From [Phialemoniopsis] sp. UDSM-2020 (Eukaryota; Ascomycota; Sordariomycetes; Thyridiales; Thyridiaceae), in contig JAEILZ010000002.1 of assembly GCA_018873225.1 (NCBI GenBank), forward strand, positions 3,596,001 through 3,660,000: DNA of 64,000 nt. Reading direction: 5' to 3'. Shown in pieces: positions 34,651 through 44,720 of this stretch; position 1 is the first letter of the stretch, and every line of letters starts with the position of its first letter. A model generated the notes under the pieces. It had not been told where the DNA came from. It made no database searches and saw only the letters and a program-made list of their open reading frames with translations. The translations under genes and the position numbers were made by a program.

Positions 34651-35795
34651 CTAAAATATCGCCATTGCATTCGGTCTGCTCCCCACGCTACCATGCACAT
34701 AGTCCGGGCAGCTCGTTAGGAAGAACCAGTATTGCCCTTCTGCCTTGCACTTCTCCGCCAATCGCTCCAGATCCCACAGTTCACCAATCGGCATCCCCCA
34801 CATGGGGAGCATGAAGGCATGCAGGCAGTAGTCCCGAGTCGAGAAACTGGCCGGCGGCCACATCTCCAGCATCGGGTTGTCGCCCACAGCTGCCGCGAAG
34901 TAACCGTCGTGCAGGAAGTCGATGATGTCTGCTGACTGCTCCAGACCAGCGTAGGTGTGTTCTGGGAGCGTCTTCTTGTCTGCAAGCGCCTGGCGACCGG
35001 CAGCATCGAGCTCGAGATATCTAGATACCCACCCGAAGCGGAAGAGGAGGATGTCGCCCTGCTGCAAGGTCACGCCTTGGGCCTTGGCGCAGGCTCTGAC
35101 GTCCGCCGCTGTAATGGGATGTCTAGTATGCGGGTCGTACTTCTTTTGCGCCCACGAGTAGATGTCGAGAAGTACGCCGCGGCCGGCAATGCCGCTCTGC
35201 GCCCAAGCTTGGGCCCCGCAGCGTGTAGTGATCTTGCCATCTTCGTCAATCTCAGCCGAGGTGAGGCCATTGTAGAAGAGCTGGCTGTCCGGGTCGGCAA
35301 ACTAACAGCGGAGACAATCGTCAGCAAAGGCTTCACATCACCCAGGCACAGGTCTCACATACATGACGAAAGCCGTCCCATTGTGTCCCTGATTGAGGGT
35401 TGCAAGTGAACACCTCGTCGTAGGCTCCAGGGGCGAGCTTCTTGATCTTGTGCTCAAAGTCTTCGCGACCGAACATCGCAGGTCCTGGAATATCTAATGG
35501 TAGGCTGTTCTTCGTCAATATTGATTCTTCGAAATTGTGTGTTCCCAGACGTACTTTAAAGGCACGATATCCCCCAATTTTACAGATTGTGCTGCTCTTG
35601 CGATCCTCTGCGGCGTGAGGAGATTCAGTCGACCATGCTAGAATGACAGTCAATGTACATGATCCATCACAAACTCTTCAAGGCGAGTACCTCATCTTCA
35701 TCGCCCCAAACCCAAGCAGCGTTCTTAGGTGCCCCCGGGATTGCAGGGAGATCAGCCCGCTTGGGAAGCTTGGGTGAGTTCGGATCAAGACGCAT
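34651..35795 (-). CDS. Cyclase-family (PF04199) metal hydrolase
   Basis: Predicted hydrolase of 326 residues from exons 35795-35691, 35637-35555, 35504-35363 and 35301-34651. PF04199 includes kynurenine formamidase and isatin hydrolase, metal enzymes that open amide or lactam bonds; fungal members are mostly annotated only as cyclase. Family features are GRLNLLTPQRI after the first intron, LNLPLDIPGPAMFGR, the substrate and metal region SGTQWDGFRH, ITTRCGAQAWAQSGIAGRGVLLD, and LQQGDILLFRFGWVSRY. The C-terminus has DYCLHAFMLPMWGMPIGELWDLERLAE and PDYVHGSVGSRPNA. It starts MRLDPNSPKLPKRADLP and has no signal peptide. It is divergent from the FMN 2-hydroxyacid dehydrogenase over 312 bases. A ring-opening step in the pathway is a reasonable but unproven role. 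Confidence 0.9.
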
Positions 35796-36107
35796 GGTAG
35801 CAGAAGTGCGACTTTCGACAATAAGCCTATAATGTGACTGTAATGAAGATTAAGCTAGGAGGCTTAGTACGAGTGCAGTCCTCGATGTTGGGGTTTTGAT
35901 GTGAGCTCACGGGGCGGATATGAGGACGCGGGCTGGCTGTGCCATTCCGTAGCTACTCCACACCTTTCCGGCCGGCATCCCACTACCTAGCACCGCCGAG
36001 ATATAGGTAGGCACAATGGAACACTTCGCAATACTAGGGAGTGAAATTGAAGAATTTGATATTTTCTTTTGGATCAAGTGTGTCTGCTCAGACTAGTCAC
36101 GAGCGCT
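35796..36107. promoter_or_regulatory. Divergent promoter: cyclase / FMN dehydrogenase
   Basis: The 312-base divergent region includes ATTCCGTAGC near 35945 and CCGGCCGG at 35968-35975, both containing CGG or CCG half-sites. Shared control of the two genes is inferred. Confidence 0.4.
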
Positions 36108-37740
36108 ATGGACGCTCGCGAGGTCTCCAAGCACCATACCCTCGAAAGCTGCTGGCTTGTCATTCAGGGCCAGGTTTATGATGTGACGAACTACCTAACT
36201 GACCACCCAGGAGGAGCTGCATTGCTGCTCAAGTGCGCTGGCAAAGTATAGACGGTCTTGAACGACTCTTCACTTGGACAAACAGGCACTAACAGTGAAT
36301 AACTATCTCAGGACGCAACGGTCGAATACAACAAAGTCCACTCGATGGCAACAGTACTAGAAACCCTACCAAAAGGTATTATTGTTACGGTAGGGGGGCT
36401 TTCCATCTTTGTATACTGACACCAACTGTAGAAAGGCACCTAGGACCACTCAATCCTGAGACTGTCCGCCATCTCGTTAGCATGTCCAACAACCCTCCAG
36501 TTACAGAGCCGACGGAGAAAACTGGAAAACCACACCTCAGTCTCTGTGTTCGCCTTGAGGACTTTGAGGGCATTGCTCAAGATGTTCTCCCTAAGCAAGC
36601 ATATACGTATATCTCCTCGGCAGCCGACACGATGCAATCGTACAACGACAACCGTACGCAGTGGTCTAGAGTCACTTTCATTCCACGAATCTTACGAGAC
36701 GTGTCAAACGTGGATCTGTCGACATCCATGTTTGGGCAGTCCTGTAGTTTGCCATTTTTCATAGCGGCCACTGGACTCGCTGGCTTGACACATCCCGATG
36801 GCGAGGGAGCACTCGCCGAAGCGGCGGCAGCGATGGGTGTACACTATTCTCCAAGTACCTACACTTCCATCCCGCATGTGCAGATTGCCAAATACCACCA
36901 AAGGTCATTGTCCAACAGCAAGGCGCCAGGGAAGTCGAGCCTTTTCTTCCAGTTATATGTACAGCATAGCCGTGAGAAGACCCTTGCCATCATTGGTGAG
37001 GCCAAACGGCTTGGATACAAGGGACTCATGATCACGGTCGACACTCCATGTGTCGGGAATAGAGATGAGGACAGGAGGTTGAAGGCACAGGAACAAGTCG
37101 ACATCGGACTGACAAGCACCAAACGTACTGCTGCTGCTCCCAGCAGTGGAGACGGGAACACTGTTGTTCCAGGAGGGAACAACGATGGCCTTTCCCGCAC
37201 CATGACATGGAAAGATCTGGACTGGATTCGCGCGGCTTGGGGTGGGCCAATGGCCTTGAAGGGCATACAATCCGCGGCCGACGCCCAGTTAGCCATGGAA
37301 GCGGGAGTGGAAGCCATCTACTTGAGCAACCACGGGGGTCGACAACTGCACTCTGCACCGCCATGCCTGGAGACGCTCCTGCGCATTCGCCAGAGCTGTC
37401 CTGACGTCTTATCGAAATGTGAAGTCTTCGTGGACGGGGGACTGACTAGGGGTGGGGACATCCTGAAGGCCATTTGCCTTGGAGCCAAGACTGTCGGCAT
37501 TGGACGACCTTTTCTCTACGCTCTGGGTGCTTACGGGCCTGAGGGTGTCATTGCGGCGATGAACAGCAAGTACATCTTTCCTCTTCTTGGGTTCATGATA
37601 CTAATGATATCCAACGCTTAGTTCTGAAGCATGAGCTTGAAACCACGATTGCATTGCTTGGTGTTACTAGTCTCGACCATTTGCATCATGGCATGGTAGA
37701 TACTAGAAGATTCGGTTTAGAATGGATATGTAGACTGTAG
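36108..37740 (+). CDS. Cytochrome b5-fused FMN 2-hydroxyacid dehydrogenase (cytochrome b2 type)
   Basis: Flavocytochrome of 484 residues that oxidises an L-2-hydroxy acid (lactate-like) to the 2-oxo acid. Exons: 36108-36245, 36312-36375, 36432-37565 and 37622-37740. The N-terminal cytochrome b5 domain shows HPGG with haem His at about residue 33 and the second ligand in NKVHS at about residue 56. The FMN barrel has AYTYISSAAD, FFIAATGLAGLTHPDGE, SLFFQLYVQ, LMITVDTP, and the catalytic SNHGGRQLHS. The phosphate site is DGGLTRGGDILKAICLGAKTVGIGRPFLYA. The last intron has a GC donor (A/GCAAGT) and joins to ILKHELETTIALLGVTSLDHL, the normal family ending; ignoring it truncates the protein. No clear mitochondrial presequence is seen, unlike yeast Cyb2. 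The substrate is not predictable from sequence. Confidence 0.93.
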
Positions 37741-38300
37741 TCACTGTATTACAATAAACCATGACCTAGACGTTATTATGACAATCCTGACTTAACAGCA
37801 TGCTATGAACTCAAACTCAGTGTACTTGCAGATGAAATCTTACTTGAAACAATTTCACAAGCAAGTTCAGTATTCTACTTGCACCAACTAGTTGCTCAGG
37901 TCAACAGGTTGAGCTGGCTTGGCGTGTGTGCCGGTCTTGTGGTGTGGGGTTCCGGAATCCGGGAACGACATAGCCTAATGGCATTCCGCAATCCAGGCGG
38001 CGGGTCCGGCGTCGGGGAGGATCTCCCACCTCCGGCCTAGTCGGCACTTCAGTATGGTAGGCATCTCAATTAGGAATAGGATGATGGACTTGTAAGATGG
38101 CAATCCGGCATACGGTGCCTAGTAGCAGCCTTTCACCGGCACGAGGAAGAGAAACAGGTGTGCAGCGACGCTGCCGCGATGTTATTTGATCAAACAGTCT
38201 CGACTCACCCTTGCAACTTCGTAAAACTGTCGATCTCCGCATCCCATTTGAGACTGACGCTATTATTCAGATTTTGAAGTTGTACTGGAGTCAAGTCACA
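37741..38300. promoter_or_regulatory. Promoter of the TRI12-type MFS gene
   Basis: This 560-base gap is rich in CGG-type elements between 37930 and 38120, for example TTCCGGAATCCGGGAA, GGGTCCGGCGTCGG and AATCCGGCATACGG. It lies upstream of the transporter start at 38301 and downstream of the dehydrogenase stop. Confidence 0.45.
37952..37962. promoter_or_regulatory. CCGG-N3-CCGG site in TRI12-type MFS promoter
   Basis: The site reads CCGGAATCCGG within a nearly palindromic GTTCCGGAATCCGGGAAC. The spacing equals that at 28506-28516. It is a candidate binding site of a Zn2Cys6 dimer. Confidence 0.45.
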
Positions 38301-40223
38301 ATGAACGACAAACAGACCGAAGATACGGCAAACGCAGTCGAAAAGCAGAGTTGCACCACTGATGAGCCAGCGTCTCAGACCGAGGTTCACCATGCCGAAC
38401 ACAAGGATATGGGCTACGAGGTGACTGTCGATGACCTGCCATCCAACTACTACCGTAGTATTTATTTCTGCGGTACAATGGTGGCCTGCGGTGCTTCATT
38501 TGGTGCGGTATGGACTGTCCAATTTCTTCTACCAGGAGGGAGTCAGGCTGACATCATTGGACGTCTCAGGGCGTGGGCGGGTTCGCTCTCGCTGCAGCCA
38601 TCTTGGGCATCATTGATGCCGACATTGGACCAAGTCCATATCTGCTCTGGGTTGCACTGTCATACACAATGACGGTGTCGATCGGGCTACTCCTGGTTGG
38701 CCGCCTCTCCGACCTTTTCGGCCGTCGCTACTTCTTTATCAGCGGCTCTGCTCTAGGCCTGATCGGATGCATCGTGTGTGCGGTGGCTCAGAATGTCGGC
38801 ACCCTTATCGGCGGTACGACTCTCATCGGTCTCGGTGCCGCCTCTCAGATCTCGGTGGTCTTTGTGACGGCTGAGCTCGTACCGGTCAAGCACCGTTTCC
38901 TCGCCAATGGATTCGTTTACATCTGGGCCACGCCCTTTACTGGTATGGGCCCGGCCATATCATATGCCTTCGTCGTATATCATGGAAGCTGGAGAGGCTG
39001 CTACTACCTCATGATCGCCGTCAATGCCCTGGCTCTGATTTGCTGGGTGCTCTTGTAAGATACCAACCCCTTGAGATGACTGGCAAAGGCTAATTATGAT
39101 CTATTCAACTAGTTACTTCCCACCATCATTCGGAATGAAACACCCAGGACAGCGCGTTCTCTCTTACATCAAGACATTCGACTTCATTGGTCTTGTGCTC
39201 TTTGTAGGCGGATTGCTCATCTTCCTTATGGGCCTTTCGTGGGGCGGATCCCTGCATCCCTGGAACTCGGCGTCTGTGATTGCCACCATCGTGATTGGCG
39301 GCGTTGCTCTTATTGCATTCGGCCTCTGGGAAACCGTGGGCAACCCCAAGGAGCCCCTAGTTCCCGTCAAGCTGTTCAAGAACTTCCAATGGTTTGCCAT
39401 TGTCATGGTGCTGTCCATCTCAGTAACCGTTTATTACGCCTTTTCAATCTTGTGGCCACAAATGATATTTGGCCTGTATGAGACGGACTTGATCAGGGGT
39501 GGACTGTTATGCTGCCTCGTTGGTGCTGGCACAAACTTGGGTCAGCTATCCTCGGGCCTCCTTGGCCGCCACTTGGGGAACCATCGATGGCAGTTCACCG
39601 CCGGGACCATCATTGGAGGCGCTTTTCTCGGCGGCGTGGCATGCGTCACGCCGACGAATCTTCCAACCACGGCGGCTCTTATCACTATTGGCTCCTGGGC
39701 ATTGGGGTACACAGATTCAGTCGGTCTCGCCATGGCGGGCATTGTCATTGAGGACCAAAAGGACATTGGCGCCGCTGTGGGACTGGCTGGATGCATCCGC
39801 AACACGATTAGCACAGTCGGCACGGCCATCTACTCCGTTATTCTGACCAACCGCCTGGCCAAGACGATACCAGCTGAGGTCCCGGGCGCCCTTGTCTCGG
39901 CAGGACTGCCCGAGAGCTCGGTGCCAGGCTTCCTCGGTGCCTACGCTTCGGGCAAGGCCGATGCCTTTGCGGCCGTTCCAGGTCTGAACAGCACCATTCT
40001 AGCCGCGGGGACTACTGCGTACAAACATGCCTCGGCACAGGCTTATCAGACCGTCTTTCTGTCTACTATTGCCTTCTCTGGCGTAGCTATTATCTTTGCT
40101 TTGTTCACAGCTGATGGAACCAAAATGATGACACACGATGTTGCCGCGACGCTTCATCATCGGACGAATGGGAGGGTCATTGGCGAGAAGCAAGTTAGTT
40201 CCGAAGATGGCAATTTGGTGTAG
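38301..40223 (+). CDS. TRI12-type MFS efflux transporter
   Basis: Plasma-membrane MFS protein of 600 residues, probably 14 helices, from exons 38301-38507, 38570-39054 and 39113-40223. Family features are GRLSDLFGRRYFFI (motif A), ADIGPSPYLLWVALSY, LVPVKHRFLANGFVYIW, SWRGCYYLMIAVNALALICWVLF followed by YFPPSFGMKHPGQ, and KTFDFIGLVLFVGGLLIFLMGLSWGG. The second half contains EPLVPVKLFKNFQWFAIVMV and RGGLLCCLVGAGTNLGQL. This resembles PF06609, named for a Fusarium trichothecene exporter, but the family is large and most members have other substrates. No trichothecene gene is present here. It follows the FMN dehydrogenase in the same direction and likely moves a substrate or product of the cluster. 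Confidence 0.91.
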
Positions 40224-40830
40224 TTCGGACGAACTTTCTTGTCTTGTTTCGGCTACGCTCTGCGACTTATCGTGTAAATCTACTATCCAGTTCAATCACA
40301 AACCAACGGTTATTTTCAATCATCTTTGTCGTATCATCATGCCAGAAAGGGGAGACTGAACCACTCTAGATCATGAAGAATGAGCCACATGATGATCCAG
40401 CCTCATGATCAAGACATTAAGTCCAATCTGGATATTCATATTGGAAACCGATAACCATCGCTTGGTGAACAATAGCCATTCCGAGTAATTGGTGGCGTTG
40501 GAGCCAAGATTTATTACTACTTTGGGGAAATCGAAACGGGCCCACAGGTTCGAATTTGGGCAACTCCCGCCACCTGCGATAGCGTCGTTAGACATGACCA
40601 ATGTCTAAAGGTAAGTTCTTGTCATATTTGAGGATAGTATAGCCTATCTCACCGAAAGAGGCTTCTGTCTACTGTTAGTTGTTGCTAGTTGTCTGGCTGT
40701 TCGGGTAGGAACCCTGATAACATCGAGTCATTGACGCTGAACAAGGTATTGCCTACCCCCTCCGTCAGTTTCAGCATCAAAGAGCTCGGTCTTTCTACAC
40801 TGGGCCCGTAGTGTATTCGATCATCCCACC
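40224..40830. promoter_or_regulatory. Promoter of the D-2-hydroxyacid dehydrogenase gene
   Basis: The 607-base gap separates two genes in the same direction. It is AT-richer and has no supported coding sequence. Confidence 0.4.
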
Positions 40831-42034
40831 ATGGTTTCCGGGACTCTCCAAACACCATCCGGGACACCGGCCCCGCCCCGGCCGGCGATCGCTTATCTCG
40901 GAAAGCTCCCGCCCGCCGTCACCCCTTTGCTCAAGTCTCTGGCTCCCCGGTTCAACATCGTCCACTACGTCCCCTCCTCAGAAGACCAGTTCTTCTCAGA
41001 CCTGCAGTCTGACTCGTCCCCGCTGTCCGGTGTCTCCGCCATCCTGCGCCTCGGCACCCACGCCAGTACTGGCATCCCGCTAGGCTGGACCGCCACCATC
41101 GCCAAGCTGCCCACGCTGCCGCCGGCCCTGAAGCTGCTCATCAACCTCGGGCACGGCCTCGATAAGGAAGACATCCCCGGCTGTGCTGCGAGGGGGGTCG
41201 CCGTCAACGGCACGGCGGGCGGGACGAACTCCACGGCCGCGGTGGCGCTGTACCTGACCATCGGCGCCTTCCGGCAGCTTAGCCTGGCGGAGCGGTGCGC
41301 CCGCAAGGCGGATCCCAAGGCCTTCGTCGGCGCCATGTACGCGGCGTCGGAGATCGGCGTCGACCCGGACGGAAAGACCGTCGGGATCGTCGGGTACGGG
41401 CGAATCGGGCGGCGGGTCGGGCAGCTGCTGGCGGCGATCGGGATGCGCGTGTGCTGCGTGAAGCGTGACGTTGCGCCGGCCAAGGGGCAGCGGTATGTGG
41501 TCTCTGGGCAAGGGGGTGACGACGAGGTGCGGCAGTACGCGAGCGTGGACGACATGCTGCCGGACGTGGACTGCGTGGTGCTGACGTGTCCGTACTCGGC
41601 TGAGACGCATCATCTCATCAACGAAGAGAGGATAGGCAAGATGCGGAAGGGGGTCCGGATCGTCAATGTCGCGAGGGGCAAGTGCATTGACGAAGAGGCT
41701 TTGATCAAGGGGGTGGACAGCGGTATTGTCGGTGGAATTGGGCTGGATGTTTACGAGAATGAGTGAGTAGTGATTTGTGGTACGTCCAATCCGTTTTGAT
41801 TGCTTGCTGACTTGGAGCATACAGACCGGAGATTTCACCAAGGCTCCTTGAGCTTGAGTGCGTGTCTTTACTACCACATATCGGCGGTTTATCAGTTGAG
41901 TCTGGAGAGGTCAGTGACCTCAACCTTACGTGAGGCATGTATGATAGCTGACTGAACTCTAGCGCCATGTCCGCGACGCATTTGAACAAGTAGATGCCTT
42001 CTTCTATTCGAAGGACTCAGACCAAACCATGTAG
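40831..42034 (+). CDS. D-isomer-specific 2-hydroxyacid dehydrogenase
   Basis: NAD(P)-dependent reductase of 362 residues from exons 40831-41762, 41825-41909 and 41963-42034. The family interconverts 2-oxo acids and D-2-hydroxy acids (glyoxylate/hydroxypyruvate, D-lactate and similar). The Rossmann motif is TVGIVGYGRIGRRVGQLLAA at about residues 188-207. The catalytic set is visible: Arg in VNVARGKCIDEEAL, Glu in YENEPEISPRL (created by the first splice) and His in LLPHIGGLS. The first 40 residues are Pro-rich without a clear targeting signal. The short last exon ends FFYSKDSDQTM. It is convergent with the aminotransferase gene, their stop codons 87 bases apart. Together with the L-specific flavocytochrome upstream, it could invert or reset the stereochemistry of a hydroxy acid. 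Confidence 0.92.
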
Positions 42035-42121
42035 CAAATTATAATGAGTACCAGAATAAAGACAGCGAGTAATCTTTGGGAACCACGGACTTTTGTTTAC
42101 TTGCTTAGTGACTCTAATGTG

Positions 42122-43523
42122 TTATGCTTTGTTCTCTTCTATCAAATACGCCCATTTATTATCCTCCTCGCCGTACATGATCTTCCTTAGCCAGTCCCGG
42201 ATTTGTAAGGTGAAGGGCGCCTTCAAAACGCCGTCTTCGACCTTGCCAATAGAAATATCAGAGTCTTTGTAGCGGATTGTTCCAACGGGGGCGATGAAGA
42301 ACTGAAAGTGATCGTTAGCACGTCAAATATCAGCCAGGGCTGTGAGTTTGAGAACTTACGGCCGTGCCAGTGACACAAGCCTCGAGAAGACGGCCCTCCG
42401 TCGAGGCCTCGACGAGCTCGCCCATGGTAATTTGCCTCTCAACAACGTCCAAGCCTTCCTCAGTGCCGGGGAATGACCCACCCTTGGCAAGCCGCTCGCT
42501 CGCCAGCTCGAGGACACTGCGACGGGTGACACCGTCCAAGATGATGTCGCCAAGGGGCGGTGTCAGCAGCTCCACCCTCTTGGTCTCCTTGTTGCGGACG
42601 ATGACAAAGAAGTTGGACGCTCCGGCTTCAGTGACATTGTCCTCGGGACCAAAGAGCCAGAGTACCTGAATGAAGCCCTGCTTATTCGCCTTTTCTTGGC
42701 TTACCAGGGTAGGTGCGTAGTTTGCGCCGAGCTAAAGGCCGTGTTAGTGAGCGCGGCTGACATGCGACTGGGATTGACCCTGGTAAGGTAACCATACCTT
42801 GGCGTTGCCAAAACCTCCTGGCCACGCCCTGACCTGGCCAGTGCTGCATAACAGCTTTAGACCTGGGCCTGCCTGGCCGAACTGTGGGAAGAGCACGGCA
42901 ATTACAAAAAGCATTGCTTCACCAGGCCGGCTAACACCGAGGGCGGGGCTGGTACCGATCAGAGCTGGGCGGACGTAGAGGAAAGTGCCCTGGTCTGGGA
43001 GCCACCTAGGGCCATCGACGGCAAGAAACGCAGTGATGAGCTTGGACAACTCTATCGGGTCAAAGTCAGGCAAGCCACAGCGTCTAGCGGACATGCGCAG
43101 GCGAGAGCAGTTGAGCTCCGGCCGGAAGAGTCGCAGGCGATCATCGGAACCACGGTATGCCTTCAGACCTTCCTACAACACGGGCAAGCCTGTGAGTTTT
43201 AAAGTGTTCTGTACTGGCACCATGGGCTCTGTTGGACGACTTACAAAGCATTCCGTACCGTAGTGCAAAACACTGGACGTCGGCGGCAGGCTAAAGTTCT
43301 CATAGGGCCGGATTTCAGGGGCGTCCCAGCCGGTGGTCTGGTTCCACTTCACCGTAAGCATGTGCGAGGTGGTGCAGCTCTGGGTGCGGCGGATGGGGTC
43401 GTCCGGAGCCGGGACCTTGACCTCCTCCTCCGGAGAGATGAGGGTGGTAGTGAGCAGTGCGGCATTGAGCGGCGCAAGGGTGGGGCCGGAGTCATCCGAG
43501 GTGGTGGTGGCCGAGGGTGCCAT
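42122..43523 (-). CDS. Branched-chain amino acid aminotransferase
   Basis: PLP-dependent fold type IV transaminase exchanging amino groups between Leu, Ile or Val and 2-oxo acids; 401 residues. Minus-strand exons: 43523-43245, 43172-42798, 42731-42360 and 42301-42122, all in phase 0. Typical segments are LHYGTECFEGLKAYRG (joined across the first intron), RLRLFRPELNCSRLRMSARR, FLYVRPALIGTSPALGV, the PLP lysine in GGFGNAKLGANYAP at residue 218, directly at the second exon end, and ITMGELVEASTEGRLLEACVTGTA. The N-terminus is Ser/Thr/Pro-rich without an obvious mitochondrial presequence, so a cytosolic form is likely. Extra BCAT paralogues are common in fungal gene clusters, and this copy sits at the edge of the 2-oxo/2-hydroxy acid group. 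Confidence 0.94.
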
Positions 43524-44720
43524 GTTCGATTAATTTGTCAGGGCGTCCGAGCTACGTTGCAGTCAAAAATAATACCCTGTACCAACAAATGTATGGACAT
43601 GTTCGATTTTCTGCACAGAAGCCGGGCATCAGATAATACAAGGGCGGGTTTATACATTGGTCTCATGATTTTGGCGTGCATCTTTGCTCGTTCGGGCTCA
43701 GAGGTTGCATTTGTTGGTCTCCCGATCGGGTTATCGTGTACGATGCACCACCACTACGAATACGGGAGGCTCGCCGCTGTCGGTCACCGGCTCGGCAGCA
43801 TGGCCCGCATGGCATACCTACCACCAGGGCACGCAGGGTTCGTCCTGTCAGCATGTCAGCCGAGAACTGGTGTCTGGCTTGGTCTGCGGCTTCTGCGGTT
43901 GCTCCCTTCATTTTTCCCTGCAGATGCAGCAGCCCTCCATGCAATGTGGAGATTGCATGTTAAAGGGTTGCGCTGTCGACCCTCTTTTTGCCACTGAAAT
44001 GATCTTACCAAGGTGGAGCTTTGATCCAATTAATTGACTCAGAAAAAGCCCGTTCGCTAAGAAATCCCGCTCTTGAGCTTGAGATACAGTGTAGTCTGCC
44101 TAGTTATCCCGTTGGAAGTCTGGATTATCGAGCAAGTTGAAGTCAAGATAGACCACAAGCCACTTACAGCAAGAATTGGATGAACAATTACTTAGAGCGG
44201 CAATAATGGGATAATCTAGTGCAAGTCCCCCAAAAACCTAAAGAAAAACCCCCTGTGGCGAAGGTTCCGAGGCCGCTAAGATTGCCGCCAGTCCTTCCCC
44301 GCATTCACTGATACCGTACACAGGGTCCCCTGTACGAGAAGCCCGTGATAAGGCGTGATAGGCGGGACTGGCTTGGCTGGGTCGTTATCCGGTGTCCCCG
44401 CCACCGCCCTAATGCACTAACAGGGGCCCCTGATAAGCTGCCCCCTTTCCAATTCAGGCAAAGGGGAACGACAAATCTTCACGACATCTGGGGAACGTCG
44501 CGCCATCCAAGACCATTCATCAATGGCCCGTGGCCGCGTGCTTCGTGGGCCTTTTCTAGGCTCAAGAGATCCATCCAAGTGGCACTCTCATCAAGGTGGT
44601 TCCGCTTGAGACTAAAAGGCGAGGACGAGAGGCCCTCAAAGTTACTCGAAACGTCAATCCAGCGCTGCTGGCCCCTGAGTACGGCGCCATTGTGTGACGA
44701 ACCCGCCGCCGGCAACCGCC
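43524..44720. promoter_or_regulatory. Divergent promoter: aminotransferase / OPT transporter
   Basis: About 1.2 kb between divergent starts. It includes TTATCCGGTGTCCCCG near 44385-44400, sharing CCGGTGTCC with the site at 28506. Short open frames at 43663-44037 show no family motif. No RNA gene was recognised. Confidence 0.4.

Noticed and set aside
36069..36107. N-terminal extension of the flavocytochrome from an upstream TTG
   Set aside because: No ATG; the first ATG at 36108 starts directly before the cytochrome b5 domain.
38301..40223. Trichothecene cluster membership of the TRI12-type transporter
   Set aside because: Only the transporter family name points there; none of the pathway enzymes occurs in the window.
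17508..43523. Classical secondary-metabolite biosynthetic cluster
   Set aside because: Pumps and regulators are present but no polyketide, non-ribosomal peptide, terpene or prenyl synthase was seen, so a catabolic or interconversion role fits better.
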